Below are positions 9,118 to 19,501 of a stretch of 64,000 bases of DNA, in pieces (positions within the stretch are counted from its first letter, which is position 1; the number at the start of each line of letters is the position of its first letter). The notes under the pieces are model-generated. The model saw only the letters and a list, made by a program, of their open reading frames with translations, was not told the origin of the DNA and made no database searches. Source of the DNA: Dickeya oryzae (GTDB taxonomy: Bacteria; Pseudomonadota; Gammaproteobacteria; Enterobacterales; Enterobacteriaceae). Location of the stretch: positions 124,001 through 188,000 of the forward strand of contig NZ_SULL01000014.1 of NCBI RefSeq assembly GCF_009372235.1. The letters run 5' to 3'. The position numbers were made by a program, and so were the translations under genes.

Positions 9118-9969
9118 CTAACGCAGGATAATAGTGCGGTTGCCGTAGACGAACACGCGCTGGGCCAGAACATGATAGAGCGCCCGGCTCAGGACGTTTT
9201 TCTCTACGTCGCGTCCGGCACGCATCATGTCGTCGGCAGTGTAGGTGTGGTCAACATTAATCACGTCCTGCATGATGATGGGGCCTTCATCCAGATTGTC
9301 ATTCACGTAATGCGCGGTTGCACCGATGATTTTCACGCCACGCTCGTAAGCCTGATGATACGGGCGTGCACCGATGAAGGCTGGCAGGAATGAGTGATGA
9401 ATGTTAATAACCCGGTTAGGGTAGTTCTGGACAAATGCGGGGGTTAAGACGCGCATATACTTCGCCAGTACAACGTAGTCAGGTTTGTATTGGTTTATCT
9501 GCGCGACCATTTTCAGGTCGTGCTCTTCGCGTGTCAGGCCGTCATGGCTGACCAGATGGAACGGAATATCGAAGCGTTCTACCAGCGTGCGCAGCGTGTC
9601 GTGGTTACCAATCACGGCAGCGATTTCAACATCGAGACCACCGTAGGTGCTTTTCATTAGCAGATCGCCAAGGCAATGCGCTTCTTTGGTCACCAGAATG
9701 ACGACACGGCGACGCCCGGCGCTGCTCAGTTCGCGCACGGAACCTTCCGGTAAGGCGCTGTCCATATCGGCCAGCAGTGTAGTGTCATTGAAAATGCCTT
9801 CCAATTCCGTGCGCATGAAGAAACGACCAGTACGGTGATCAACGAATTCCGAATTCTGCACAATATTCAGTTCGTGCTTGTAACAGATGTTGGTGATCTT
9901 GGCGATAAGCCCTTTTGCATCAGGGCAGATTGTCCGTAAAATTTTTCGTTGGATATTCTGGGATTGCAT
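9118..9969 (-). CDS. purU: Formyltetrahydrofolate deformylase
   Basis: Hydrolyses 10-formyl-THF to formate and THF, feeding formate to PurT and balancing one-carbon units with glycine. The 283-residue product has an N-terminal ACT domain (LRTICPDAKGLIAKITNIC; methionine/glycine sensing in E. coli) and a C-terminal formyltransferase fold. The catalytic set is visible in VINIHHSFLPAFIGARPY and the Asp of DNLDEGPII. Length and start (MQSQNIQRKILRTICPD) agree with E. coli PurU (280). Confidence 0.96.
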   Translation of the reverse strand: MQSQNIQRKILRTICPDAKGLIAKITNICYKHELNIVQNSEFVDHRTGRFFMRTELEGIFNDTTLLADMDSALPEGSVRELSSAGRRRVVILVTKEAHCLGDLLMKSTYGGLDVEIAAVIGNHDTLRTLVERFDIPFHLVSHDGLTREEHDLKMVAQINQYKPDYVVLAKYMRVLTPAFVQNYPNRVINIHHSFLPAFIGARPYHQAYERGVKIIGATAHYVNDNLDEGPIIMQDVINVDHTYTADDMMRAGRDVEKNVLSRALYHVLAQRVFVYGNRTIILR

Positions 9970-10046
9970 GGAGTTGGGATCCTGTCCAAAACATAAATCA
10001 AGTATTGCTGTTACGCGATGCCGGAATCACCGCCGTAATCAAGGTG

Positions 10047-10514
10047 TCATTGTCCGCAGCACTTTTTGTATTTTTTGCCGGAGCCGCACGGACAGCTATC
10101 GTTCCTGCCGGTTTGCAAGTGAACGCCGTCGACATAGTACCAGCGATCGTGACAGCGAAGGAAGCGAGAACGCTCTCTCATTAATACCCGCGAGTCTGGA
10201 TGGTCGGCTGTGCTATAGCTGGCAGCGAACTCAACATACCCTTCGTCTGCTGTTTTTCCCGGGGTAACATCCAGTATCCGTAGACTGAGCCAATGGGTAT
10301 CAGCACAACTGGCGGCAATATCGGTTCGCCAGTTTTCCGCGTGACAGTCTGGATGCCAGGTGGCGACCAGATAGTCAACGTCTTGTTTGACGTAAGCGGT
10401 ATAGCGTGAACGCATCAGCAACTCAGGACGAGGAGCCTGACTGTCATGAAGCAGGTAAGGCTGACAACAGCGTTCGTACGGCTGGGCGCTACCGCATGGG
10501 CAATATTCGGACAC
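10047..10514 (-). CDS. ychJ: YchJ, SEC-C motif protein
   Basis: Small cytosolic protein of unknown function, about 155 residues, with a zinc-binding SEC-C motif at each end: YCPCGSAQPYERCC at the N-terminus and SCPCGSGKKYKKCCG at the C-terminus. An NTF2-like central domain (MRSRYTAYVKQDVDYLVATW) lies between. I chose GTG 10514 because AGGAG lies 5 bases upstream and E. coli YchJ starts at the same point (MSQLCPCGS). The frame is open eight codons further. It lies between purU and rssA as in E. coli. Confidence 0.92.
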   Translation of the reverse strand: MSEYCPCGSAQPYERCCQPYLLHDSQAPRPELLMRSRYTAYVKQDVDYLVATWHPDCHAENWRTDIAASCADTHWLSLRILDVTPGKTADEGYVEFAASYSTADHPDSRVLMRERSRFLRCHDRWYYVDGVHLQTGRNDSCPCGSGKKYKKCCGQ

Positions 10515-10751
10515 AATATCTCCTGCAAAATTCTGCAATAACGTTAATTAATTAAGACACCATCGATAAGACGTGGGGTATGTTACCTAATACGGTTTGT
10601 CGGCCGCAATCATCTGGTCTTGCAGGGACATCACGGCGATATCGCAACCAGTCGGCACTCGTAGCGGAATGACCATCAGCGACTGTCACGCACGATAACT
10701 GTCACACACGATTGTGTGACACCGCCTAGAATAAGACATAGGAGGAACACC

Positions 10752-11654
10752 ATGCGGAAGGTAAAAATAGGTCTGGCATTGGGTTCTGGTGCTGCCAAGG
10801 GATGGGCACATATCGGCGTGCTGAATGCACTGGAGGAGTTGGGGATTTTTCCTGATGTCGTTGCAGGATGTTCGGTGGGCGCACTGGTTGGTGCCGCCTA
10901 TGCCACACATCGACTGGATAGCATGGCGCATTGGGTGAACGGTTTTCGCTACTGGGATGTCATCCGATTGATGGATTTTTCCTGGCGTCGTGGTGGATTA
11001 TTGCGGGGCGATCGTGTTTTCAACCACGTAAAGCATCTGGTACTTACGCAACATATTGAAGAGTGTGCTATCAAATATGGTGCTGTAGCGACTAACCTGA
11101 GTACAGGAAGGGAACTATGGCTCACACAAGGTGATTTGCACTTAGCTATTCGTGCCTCCTGCAGCATGCCGGGGTTATTGGCACCTGTTCAACTGAATGG
11201 GTACTGGCTGGTAGATGGTGCCGTGGTGAATCCCGTGCCGGTCTCATTGACGCGGGCGATGGGAGCGGATGTGGTGATTGCGGTGGATTTGCAACATGAT
11301 GCCAGCTTGCAGCAACATAATCTGTTGTCCGGTAAAATGGCTCCAGCGCAAGAAATGACGACTCCGCATAGTTGGCGTGAGCGCATTCGTCATCGTTTAT
11401 CTCATCGCTTTCGTCAACAGACGGAGGTGACGCCTACCGCGATGGAGATAATGAGTACTTCTATACAGATATTGGAGAATCGCCTGAAAATGAACCGTAT
11501 GGCGGGTGATCCCCCTGATGTATTGATTCAACCTTATTGTCCGCAAATTGCCACGCTGGATTTTCATCGGGCGGGAGAGGCTATTGAGTCTGGCAGGGCG
11601 GCGGTAGAAAAACAGCGGGAGTTATTGTTACCGCTGGTCAACCGGGTCATCTAA
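10752..11654 (+). CDS. rssA: Patatin-like phospholipase RssA
   Basis: Predicted serine lipase/esterase of the patatin family, about 300 residues (301 in E. coli). It shows the glycine-rich oxyanion loop GSGAAKGWAHIG, the nucleophile elbow GCSVG near residue 40, and the Asp-Gly partner in WLVDGAVVNPVPV. The start ATG has a strong AGGAGGAA ribosome site, ruling out the frame's earlier ATG. It is encoded just upstream of rssB, as in E. coli; its role in RpoS control is unclear. Confidence 0.93.
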   Translation: MRKVKIGLALGSGAAKGWAHIGVLNALEELGIFPDVVAGCSVGALVGAAYATHRLDSMAHWVNGFRYWDVIRLMDFSWRRGGLLRGDRVFNHVKHLVLTQHIEECAIKYGAVATNLSTGRELWLTQGDLHLAIRASCSMPGLLAPVQLNGYWLVDGAVVNPVPVSLTRAMGADVVIAVDLQHDASLQQHNLLSGKMAPAQEMTTPHSWRERIRHRLSHRFRQQTEVTPTAMEIMSTSIQILENRLKMNRMAGDPPDVLIQPYCPQIATLDFHRAGEAIESGRAAVEKQRELLLPLVNRVI

Positions 11655-11714
11655 GGAAGTTTTTCGATTTAGGATTCGGCAACGAATGATAATAAGCGTT
11701 TCAAGGGGTCGCGG

Positions 11715-12731
11715 ATGGCACAACCATTGACGGGAAAACACATTTTAGTGGTTGAGGATGAGGCTGTTTTCCGTTCTGTGCTGGCTGGTTATCTGACATC
11801 CTTGGGCGCGGATGTGCACGAGGCGGGTAACGGTAAAGAAGCGCTGGAAAAAATGGCTGTTCAGCCACCCGATCTGATTATTTGCGATCTCAATATGCCC
11901 ATGATGGGCGGTTTTGAATTCGTCGAACGCTTGCGCCTGCACGATACTACAACGCCGGTACTGGTAGTATCCGCCACCAGCCATCTGGCAGATGTCGCCA
12001 GAATATTACGTCTTGGCGTACAGGATGTTCTGCTCAAACCCCTGCACGATTACACGCGTTTGCGTGAGTCGGTCATGGCGTGTCTATATCCGACAATGTT
12101 TACTTCACAGGCGAATGAAGTGGAACAACTGATGCGTGATTTGGATACATTAAACCAGTCTCCGGGCGCTGCATTGAAACTTCTGGAGCAATTGCAGCCA
12201 CCGGTCCAGCAGACGCTGGCTCGCTGTCGTATCAACTATCGGCAATTGATGGCGGTAGACCGACCAGGATTGGTGCTGGATATTGCAGCGTTATCTGAGG
12301 ATGAGCTGGCGTTTTACTGTCTCGATGTGACGCAGGCTGCGAATAATCACGGCGTATTGGCGGCATTACTGTTGCGAGCGTTATTCAACAGTCTTTTGCA
12401 GGAGCATCTGGCTCATCAGCAGCGCCGCTTACCTGAATTATCGGTCTTGCTTAATCAGGTCAACCAGCTATTGCGTCAGGCGAATCTGCAAGGACAGTTT
12501 CCTTTGCTGGTGGGGTATTACCATCGCGAATTGAAACGGCTGATTCTGATTTCAGCTGGTCTGCATGCCACGTTAAGTGTTGAAGATCATAATATCGGAC
12601 TGAATAACGGCGTACCGTTAGGCACATTAGAGGGTGCTTATATCAATCAGATGAGTTACCCGTGTGAAGCATGGCAGTGTCAGATGTGGGGGAGTGGCGG
12701 TCGTCTGCGCCTGATGTTGTCTACAGACTAA
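11715..12731 (+). CDS. rssB: RpoS adaptor, response regulator RssB
   Basis: Delivers sigma-S to ClpXP for degradation. The 338-residue product has a receiver domain at the N-terminus with the acidic pair in VVEDEAVFR and the phospho-acceptor Asp58 in LIICDLNMPMMGG. A degenerate PP2C-like C-terminal domain follows. The length matches E. coli RssB (337). It starts 60 bp after rssA. Confidence 0.95.
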   Translation: MAQPLTGKHILVVEDEAVFRSVLAGYLTSLGADVHEAGNGKEALEKMAVQPPDLIICDLNMPMMGGFEFVERLRLHDTTTPVLVVSATSHLADVARILRLGVQDVLLKPLHDYTRLRESVMACLYPTMFTSQANEVEQLMRDLDTLNQSPGAALKLLEQLQPPVQQTLARCRINYRQLMAVDRPGLVLDIAALSEDELAFYCLDVTQAANNHGVLAALLLRALFNSLLQEHLAHQQRRLPELSVLLNQVNQLLRQANLQGQFPLLVGYYHRELKRLILISAGLHATLSVEDHNIGLNNGVPLGTLEGAYINQMSYPCEAWQCQMWGSGGRLRLMLSTD

Positions 12732-12800
12732 TCCGATAGCGGCGAGTCTCCCCGCACTTCAGACTCTGTGTATCTATCGTAATTATTCTTTATCCCCTAC

Positions 12801-12996
12801 TATACCCAAAATAATTCGAGTTGCAGGACAAAACGCGTTGCGTTTTGAACAACGCAAAGCGTTGGCCCTCAGGGCAAGACACATAATGAGTCTTGTAACG
12901 CGGCAAGAGAGGGAGTCCCGATGAGCTTACTTAAGTAAGAGATTCGGGTGAGCGAACGCAGCTAACACACCTGCAACTTGAAGTATGACGGGTATA
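12801..12996. repeat. ERIC-like palindromic element with terminal inverted repeats
   Basis: A roughly 196-bp non-coding element. The left end TATACCCAAAATAATTCGAG and the right end, ending GACGGGTATA, are imperfect inverted repeats that both include TTGCAGG/CCTGCAA. The interior contains a core close to the ERIC palindrome (GAGCTTACTTAAGTAAG ... GGGTGAGCG). It looks like a non-autonomous miniature element, inserted between rssB and galU, where E. coli has none. A degenerate half copy occurs at 62211-62298. Confidence 0.8.
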
Positions 12997-13126
12997 GTGG
13001 CCTATGATTTTTCTCATCACACATCCAGATTGGACGAGCATCACGCATTGAACCTGATATACTTTCGCGGTTTTATGCACCGGACAAATAAAACTCATTA
13101 TTTGAACGATATATACGAGGCTGTTT

Positions 13127-14038
13127 ATGTCAACTGTTAATAAAAAAGTAAAAAAAGCGGTCATTCCAGTGGCCGGGTTGGGAACACGTATGTTGCCTGC
13201 GACTAAGGCTATTCCCAAAGAAATGTTGCCGCTGGTCGATAAGCCGTTAATCCAGTATGTAGTTAATGAATGTATTGCGGCGGGTATCAATGAAATAATT
13301 TTGGTTACACATTCCTCCAAGAATTCAATAGAAAACCATTTTGATACCAGCTTTGAACTGGAAGCTATGCTGGAAAAACGTGTTCAGCGTCAGTTGCTGA
13401 AAGAAGTTCAAGCTATTTGTCCAAAGCATGTCACTATTATGCAGGTTCGTCAGGGGTTGGCGAAAGGATTAGGGCATGCGGTGCTGTGTGCACATCCTTT
13501 AGTGGGTGATGAACCGGTAGCGGTTATTTTGCCGGACGTCATCATCGATGAATATGAATCTGATCTGAAGAAAGACAACCTCAGTGAAATGTTGCAACGT
13601 TTTTATAGCACGGGTCATAGCCAGATTATGGTAGAGCCAGTGGAAAACGTCAGCAGCTACGGTGTGGTGGATTGCAAAGGCGTCGAATTAAAGCCGGGCG
13701 ACAGTGCACCTATGGTTGGGGTTGTTGAAAAACCAAAAGCGTCAGAAGCGCCGTCTAATTTGGCTGTGGTTGGCCGTTATGTGTTGTCTGCTCAGATCTG
13801 GGATCTGCTGAAGAAAACAGAGCCTGGTGCGGGTAATGAAATTCAGCTGACAGATGCTATTGCCATGCTGATGGAAAAAGAAACTGTTGAGGCTTATCAC
13901 CTGAAAGGCGTAAGTCACGATTGCGGCAATAAACTGGGATACATGACTGCATTTGTAGAATATGGTATTCGTCACGACGCATTGGGTGAGGACTTTACCC
14001 AGTGGCTGAAAGAAGCGATAGAAGAAGACGCTAATTAA
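13127..14038 (+). CDS. galU: UTP-glucose-1-phosphate uridylyltransferase
   Basis: Makes UDP-glucose for LPS, trehalose and osmoregulated glucans. The 303-residue product has the nucleotidyltransferase signature [20 protein letters not shown] near residue 15, the uridine-binding and metal region [11 protein letters not shown], and [12 protein letters not shown]. Length and start match E. coli GalU (302). It is convergent with hns, with a shared terminator between them. Confidence 0.97.
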   Translation: MSTVNKKVKKAVIPVAGLGTRMLPATKAIPKEMLPLVDKPLIQYVVNECIAAGINEIILVTHSSKNSIENHFDTSFELEAMLEKRVQRQLLKEVQAICPKHVTIMQVRQGLAKGLGHAVLCAHPLVGDEPVAVILPDVIIDEYESDLKKDNLSEMLQRFYSTGHSQIMVEPVENVSSYGVVDCKGVELKPGDSAPMVGVVEKPKASEAPSNLAVVGRYVLSAQIWDLLKKTEPGAGNEIQLTDAIAMLMEKETVEAYHLKGVSHDCGNKLGYMTAFVEYGIRHDALGEDFTQWLKEAIEEDAN

Positions 14039-14284
14039 TCCCTCTCTTTCTCTCTAGCCGTAACGTCACACGCAACACATATCCTCAGTCGTTTACATGG
14101 TTAAACGGCTGAGGGTGTCTAAAACTGGGGGAGTGCATTTGCTAGAGCACCACCAGAAAGACCTGCTTATTTATAGAGCGAGTAAAGGTTAAAGGCGAGG
14201 TGAGTAAAAAGCCTGCAGGCCTGTCGTTGCGAAGTATGGCGAGAGTATCAGTTGGACGATCGTTTGGTTGCGCTAATCAGACAT

Positions 14285-14316
14285 AAAAAAACACCCCGTT
14301 AATGGGGTGTTTTTAT
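14285..14316. terminator. Bidirectional terminator between galU and hns
   Basis: The stem ACACCCC / GGGGTGT is flanked by an A run on the left and a T run on the right, so it works on both strands for the convergent genes. Confidence 0.85.
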
Positions 14317-14334
14317 TTATTCTTAAACTAAGAA

Positions 14335-14742
14335 TTACAGCAGGAAGTCATCCAGGGATTTGCCCTGTTCTTCGATGGCTTTCTTGATAACTGCAGGCGT
14401 ACGGCCCTGGCCGGTCCAGGTTTTCAGTTCGCCGTTTTCGTCAGTGTATTGATATTTAGCCGGACGTGCAGCACGTTTAGCTTTACCCGCTACTTTGCTC
14501 GCACCCAGAGATTGCAGTAATTCGTTAGGATCAATGCCATCAGCAATAAGCATTTCACGATACTGCTGTAATTTGCGTGTGCGTTCTTCAATTTCAGCCT
14601 GAGCCTGGTTTTCTTCTTCACGACGTTCGTTAACCACGACTTCCAGCTTTTCCAGCATTTCTTCCAGTGTTTCGAGACTGCATTCTCTTGCCTGGGCACG
14701 CAGAGTGCGGATGTTGTTTAGAATCTTAAGTGCTTCGCTCAT
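14335..14742 (-). CDS. hns: Nucleoid-associated silencer H-NS
   Basis: The 135-residue histone-like protein binds curved AT-rich DNA and silences horizontally acquired genes. It has an N-terminal coiled-coil dimerisation region ([17 protein letters not shown] ... [12 protein letters not shown]), a flexible linker and the C-terminal DNA-binding domain [20 protein letters not shown] with the QGR hook. The frame extends 41 codons upstream, but the family start is MSEALK. In soft-rot bacteria H-NS is known to affect pectinase expression. Its partner Cnu is encoded at 62459-62674. Confidence 0.97.
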   Translation of the reverse strand: MSEALKILNNIRTLRAQARECSLETLEEMLEKLEVVVNERREEENQAQAEIEERTRKLQQYREMLIADGIDPNELLQSLGASKVAGKAKRAARPAKYQYTDENGELKTWTGQGRTPAVIKKAIEEQGKSLDDFLL

Positions 14743-15122
14743 TGGATTAATCTCAAAATAAATATTATCGGTGACAGTACAGAGATAATAGAGTGCTGTT
14801 TTATTTTCTGCAATAGGCAAAATTGTCAGGTTGTTAAAATTTAGCAAATTTAAATCGAAAATCACGTATCAGACGAGCAATATAAATTTCTAACAAACCA
14901 GCTAATACATTCTGTTAGCGTGCTCTGTAGCGGAAATAGTCATGCACAAGTGTAGCGATAGTTTCTTGGGGCTCATGATGGCGCAGTCAATATTACTAAA
15001 CCACAGAATGATTGTGGTACTGACAACGCCGACGGTATGACTAAACCCTCGTCAGCATCAATACCTATGTTACAATAAATTTTAACGATTACTGACCGGT
15101 GAATGCCGTTGAACGAGGAGCC
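14743..15122. promoter_or_regulatory. Divergent hns/tdk intergenic region
   Basis: A 380-bp AT-rich spacer containing the promoters of divergent hns and tdk. The open frame upstream of hns has no family support. I see no hairpin or repeat and cannot place the -35/-10 boxes with confidence. Confidence 0.5.
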
Positions 15123-15722
15123 ATGGCGCAGCTTTATTTTTATTATTCCGCGATGAATGCAGGGAAATCTACCGCACTGTTGCAGTCTTCATATAACTAT
15201 CAGGAGCGGGGAATGCGCACGCTGGTGTTTACGGCTGAAATAGATGATCGTTCCGGCCGGAGCGGCATCGTCAGTTCGCGTATCGGCCTCTCTTCACCCG
15301 CGTTATTGTTTAACGAGCAGACAGATTTATTCCAGGCTCTTGAACAGGCCCATCGTCAGCAAACTATTCACTGTGTGCTAATTGATGAAAGTCAGTTTTT
15401 GACGCGTGAGCAAGTGAATGCGTTGTGTGATGTTGTCGATCAATTAGACATTCCGGTTCTTTGCTATGGCCTGCGCACCGATTTCCGTGGGGAATTGTTT
15501 AGTGGCAGTCATTATTTATTGGCCTGGGCTGACAAACTGGTTGAACTTAAAACCGTCTGCCATTGTGGGCGTAAGGCGAATCACGTATTGCGAGTAGACT
15601 CACATGGCAAGCCTGTCATTGAGGGCGCTCAGGTTGTGATTGGTGGAAATGAAAGTTATGTATCGGTATGCCGTAAGCATTATAAAATCGCACTGGGGCT
15701 GACGCGGGCTGAGGCGGAATAA
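15123..15722 (+). CDS. tdk: Thymidine kinase
   Basis: Phosphorylates thymidine for dTMP salvage. The 199-residue product has the P-loop [15 protein letters not shown], the lid and base-binding region [26 protein letters not shown], and the zinc-binding cysteines of CHCGRKA with a later [14 protein letters not shown] is the family start, preceded by GAGGAG; an earlier ATG adds eight unrelated residues. The order hns-tdk-adhE is as in E. coli. Confidence 0.96.
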   Translation: MAQLYFYYSAMNAGKSTALLQSSYNYQERGMRTLVFTAEIDDRSGRSGIVSSRIGLSSPALLFNEQTDLFQALEQAHRQQTIHCVLIDESQFLTREQVNALCDVVDQLDIPVLCYGLRTDFRGELFSGSHYLLAWADKLVELKTVCHCGRKANHVLRVDSHGKPVIEGAQVVIGGNESYVSVCRKHYKIALGLTRAEAE

Positions 15723-16194
15723 TCCATATCAATAATAGGTTAAGTATTTAGCCTGCCTTATTAATGGCCGGAGCGTGGCACATCGGTCCGGTTATAGCCC
15801 TCGGTAAATATTGCTAATAAAAATTAAATATTCGTTACTTTGTGTGTATGGAAGCCGTGTCTCAGGTTGCCAAACGTCGGCAGTAAGATTTCCCCATGTC
15901 ATGACGGTTATTCTAAAAGACGCGCGTGTGGTGTTGCCTAAAATGGGGTGGTTTTGCCCCGAAAGGGGAACCGTTGCTGGCAGGCTCGCCACGCTTTTCT
16001 TTTGTTCACCCTGGCTCCCCCTTCAGCATCCTGAATTTCAGGCTTATAACGTGCGTTTATGGCCTCGATTCTCGTCTTCTTATGGCTGGTTGAGACATAC
16101 AGACACATAGCGTTATACAAGCCTATAGGCGCCTCAGCCAGCGGCGGTTAGGAAGAGGGCGGCAATTACATTACTGGATAAAAAATGACTGGAT
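15723..16194. other. Gene-free tdk-adhE spacer, possible dispersed repeat
   Basis: No supported gene in about 470 bp. A GAAA-loop hairpin (GCCCC/GGGG) occurs near 15957-15968, and short frames exist on both strands over about 15890-16110. None has a ribosome site or a family match. The stretch may be a conserved non-coding repeat rather than a gene. Confidence 0.4.
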
Positions 16195-16226
16195 AAAAAA
16201 AGCCCTGTGCGCTAGGCACAGGGCTT
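16195..16226 (-). terminator. Terminator after adhE
   Basis: The stem AAGCCCTGTGC / GCACAGGGCTT is followed on the minus strand by a run of seven Ts, 26 bases beyond the adhE stop codon. It is a strong intrinsic terminator. Confidence 0.9.
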
Positions 16227-16251
16227 GATAGACGTTGTGGGTTAACGACTA

Positions 16252-18945
16252 TTAGTTAACGGCTTTCTTCTCTTTCTTTTCCGCTTTGGCTGGTGCGCTG
16301 GCGGTGACCGCGGTGGCTTTGGTGTCCGTCACGGCATGCTCGACAAACGGACGTCCATAAAACGAATCCAGCAGGATTTGTTTGAGTTCGGCAATCAGCG
16401 GATAACGAGGGTTAGCGCCGGTGCACTGATCGTCAAAGGCATCTTCAGAAAGCTTGTCCACTTTGGCCAGGAAATCGGCTTCCTGCACGCCCGCTTCACG
16501 AATAGACGCCGGGATCCCCAGCTCTTTCTTCATGCTTTCCAGCCAAGCCAGCAGTTTTTCAATTTTCTGAGCGGTACGGTCACCGACGGCACTCAAGCCT
16601 AAATGATCGGCGACTTCGGCATAACGACGGCGCGCCTGCGGACGGTCGTACTGACTGAATGCCGTCTGTTTGGTCGGGTTATCGTTAGCGTTGTAACGAA
16701 TCACGTTGCTGATCAGTAAGGCGTTAGCCAAGCCATGCGGGATATGGAATTCAGACCCCAATTTGTGTGCCATTGAGTGACAGACACCCAGGAAAGCGTT
16801 GGCAAAAGCGATACCGGCAATGGTGGCCGCGTTGTGGACGCGTTCACGTGCTACCGGGTTTTTGGCACCTTCGTGGTAGCTGGCTGGCAGGTTGTCTTTC
16901 AGCAGTTTCAGTGCCTGCAACGCCTGTCCGTCGGAGTATTCGTTTGCCAGTACTGAAACGTAGGCTTCCAGCGAGTGGGTGACGGCATCCAGACCGCCGA
17001 AAGCACACAGCGATTTCGGCATGTTCATCACCAGATTCGCATCGACAATCGCCATATCCGGTGTCAACGCGTAGTCTGCCAACGGGTATTTCTGACCGGT
17101 GGTATCATCGGTTACTACGGCAAACGGTGTGACTTCAGAACCTGTCCCTGAGGTGGTCGTGACGGCAATCAGTTTTGCTTTCACACCCATTTTCGGGAAC
17201 TTGTAGATACGTTTGCGAATATCCATGAAACGCAGCGCCAGCTCTTCGAAATGGGTATCCGGATGTTCGTACATGACCCACATGATCTTGGCGGCATCCA
17301 TCGGCGAACCGCCACCCAGTGCGATGATGACGTCAGGTTTAAACGCGTTCATCTGTTCAGCACCTTTGCGAACGATGCTGAGTGTCGGATCCGCTTCCAC
17401 CTCGAAGAAAACATCGGTATCCAGACCTTGCTGTTTCAGTACGGAGGTAATCTGGTCTACATAGCCGTTATTAAACAGGAAACGGTCGGTTACGATGAAG
17501 GCGCGTTTGGCACCATCAGTCGCCACTTCTTCCAGCGCGATCGGCAGTGAACCGCGACGGAAATAGATAGATTTAGGAAGTTTATGCCACAGCATGTTTT
17601 CAGCTCGCTTAGCAACGGTTTTACGGTTGATCAGGTGCTTCGGTCCGACGTTTTCGGAGATAGAGTTACCGCCCCATGAGCCACAACCCAGAGTCAACGA
17701 TGGTGCCAGCTTAAAGTTGTACAGATCACCGATCCCACCCTGAGAAGCTGGGGTATTGATCAGAATGCGGGCAGTTTTCATCTTGTCGCCAAAATGGTTC
17801 ACACGCTGCGGCTGATTATCCTGATCGGTATACAGACACGAGGTATGGCCGATCCCGCCCATCGCAACCAGTTTTTCCGCTTTCTCTACGGCCTCTTCAA
17901 AATCTTTCGCCCGGTACATAGCCAGTGTCGGGGAGAGTTTTTCGTGTGCAAACGGTTCAGACTCGTCTGCATGGGTGACTTCACCGATCAATACCTTCGT
18001 ACTGGCTGGGACTATAATACCGGCCATTTCGGCGATCTTGATGGCGGGCTGGCCGACGATAGCGGCATTGAGCGCGCCGTTTTTCAAAATCATCGCCTGC
18101 ACGGCCTGCAACTCTTTGCCTTTAAGCAGGTAACCGCCGTGCGTAGAGAAACGTTCACGTACCGCGTCATAGATCTTATCAACGACGATGACCGACTGTT
18201 CGGAAGCACAAATTACGCCATTATCAAAGGTTTTTGACATCAAAATCGATGCAACAGCGCGCTTGATGTCAGCAGTTTCGTCAATCACGACAGGGGTGTT
18301 GCCCGCGCCTACGCCAATAGCCGGTTTACCGGAGCTATAAGCGGCTTTCACCATGCCCGGGCCGCCGGTTGCCAGGATCAGGTTGATATCCGGGTGGTGC
18401 ATCAGCTGGTTGGACAGTTCGACGGAGGGTTCATCAATCCAGCCGATAATGTCTTTCGGGGCACCAGCGGCAATTGCTGCCTGCAGCACGATATCGGCTG
18501 CTTTGTTGGTTGCGTTTTTCGCACGTGGGTGAGGAGAGAAAATAATACCGTTACGTGTTTTCAGGCTGATCAGTGCCTTGAAGATAGCGGTAGACGTCGG
18601 GTTGGTGGTCGGGACGATACCGCAGATAATACCGATAGGTTCGGCAATCGTGATAGTGCCGAATGTGTCGTCGACGGACAGTACACCACAGGTCTGTTCG
18701 TCTTTGTAAGCGTTATAGATGTATTCGGAAGCAAAGTGGTTCTTGATGACTTTATCTTCGATGATCCCCATGCCTGATTCTGCAACCGCCATTTTTGCCA
18801 GCGGAATACGCGCATCTGCGGCAGCCAGTGCTGCTGCACGGAAGATTTTATCAACCTGCTCTTGCGAGAAGTTTGCGAACTCATGTTGCGCTTTTTTGAC
18901 GCGTTCGACCAAAGCGTTAAGTTCAGCAACGTTTGTTACGGCCAT
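16252..18945 (-). CDS. adhE: Bifunctional acetaldehyde-CoA/alcohol dehydrogenase
   Basis: Converts acetyl-CoA via acetaldehyde to ethanol in fermentation and forms filamentous spirosomes. The 897-residue product is a fusion. The N-terminal aldehyde dehydrogenase half has its catalytic Cys in GVICASEQSVIVV (near 245). The C-terminal Fe-dependent alcohol dehydrogenase half has GGGSPMDAAKIMWV and the iron-binding histidines of HSMAHKLGSEFHIPHGLANA. The tail is Ala/Lys-rich (PAKAEKKEKKAVN). E. coli AdhE is 891 residues. Confidence 0.97.
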   Translation of the reverse strand: MAVTNVAELNALVERVKKAQHEFANFSQEQVDKIFRAAALAAADARIPLAKMAVAESGMGIIEDKVIKNHFASEYIYNAYKDEQTCGVLSVDDTFGTITIAEPIGIICGIVPTTNPTSTAIFKALISLKTRNGIIFSPHPRAKNATNKAADIVLQAAIAAGAPKDIIGWIDEPSVELSNQLMHHPDINLILATGGPGMVKAAYSSGKPAIGVGAGNTPVVIDETADIKRAVASILMSKTFDNGVICASEQSVIVVDKIYDAVRERFSTHGGYLLKGKELQAVQAMILKNGALNAAIVGQPAIKIAEMAGIIVPASTKVLIGEVTHADESEPFAHEKLSPTLAMYRAKDFEEAVEKAEKLVAMGGIGHTSCLYTDQDNQPQRVNHFGDKMKTARILINTPASQGGIGDLYNFKLAPSLTLGCGSWGGNSISENVGPKHLINRKTVAKRAENMLWHKLPKSIYFRRGSLPIALEEVATDGAKRAFIVTDRFLFNNGYVDQITSVLKQQGLDTDVFFEVEADPTLSIVRKGAEQMNAFKPDVIIALGGGSPMDAAKIMWVMYEHPDTHFEELALRFMDIRKRIYKFPKMGVKAKLIAVTTTSGTGSEVTPFAVVTDDTTGQKYPLADYALTPDMAIVDANLVMNMPKSLCAFGGLDAVTHSLEAYVSVLANEYSDGQALQALKLLKDNLPASYHEGAKNPVARERVHNAATIAGIAFANAFLGVCHSMAHKLGSEFHIPHGLANALLISNVIRYNANDNPTKQTAFSQYDRPQARRRYAEVADHLGLSAVGDRTAQKIEKLLAWLESMKKELGIPASIREAGVQEADFLAKVDKLSEDAFDDQCTGANPRYPLIAELKQILLDSFYGRPFVEHAVTDTKATAVTASAPAKAEKKEKKAVN

Positions 18946-19501
18946 AATGCTCTCCTGTAATGTTAAGCTCTTTCAGTCAATGGTCCATCGATAAATAAGC
19001 AGTATAGATAATGGTTGAGGTACCTGATAATTTGGCTCTTACGATTATCCATTGACTCAAAGCGCTCGATTAATCTTCTGATGCGTGTCATTGCCTTTTT
19101 ACGGGCAGAAACCATGGTTTCTCAATGCTATTCCTAAAACGGCTGCCGATATAAGGGCAATGTTCGCTGCTTCAGGTGCTGTTCTTTTCTCTGAAGTCAG
19201 AATACCCCGTTGCTAGTCGGTTTTTTGTGATCTCACTCGCTAAATTGTCATGCTGACACCATTCAGCATGGTGTTGTTGAGAATTAATATCATTTATGTC
19301 CGTGGTTTGTTAAAAATAAATGACCATTCCATGTGCTCTTATGGGTGATTTTGTATCGAAAATTGGCGTGGTGACAGAGAATAATCGTCAGATGAAAAAG
19401 TGGAGGCACGTTGTACTTTACATTACTGTAGGCGATGTCACGGTGTGTGCCGTCGATCGCCAAAGACACCTGGCGTTGACAATAATCTTCAGAGGTGAAA
19501 A
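18946..19501. promoter_or_regulatory. Divergent adhE/ychE upstream region
   Basis: A 556-bp spacer without a credible gene. It holds a palindrome ACACCAT / ATGGTGT near 19257-19275 and several AT-rich stretches. In E. coli the adhE leader is long and has multiple promoters and RNA processing, and the size here fits that. I could not identify individual regulator sites with confidence. Confidence 0.5.
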
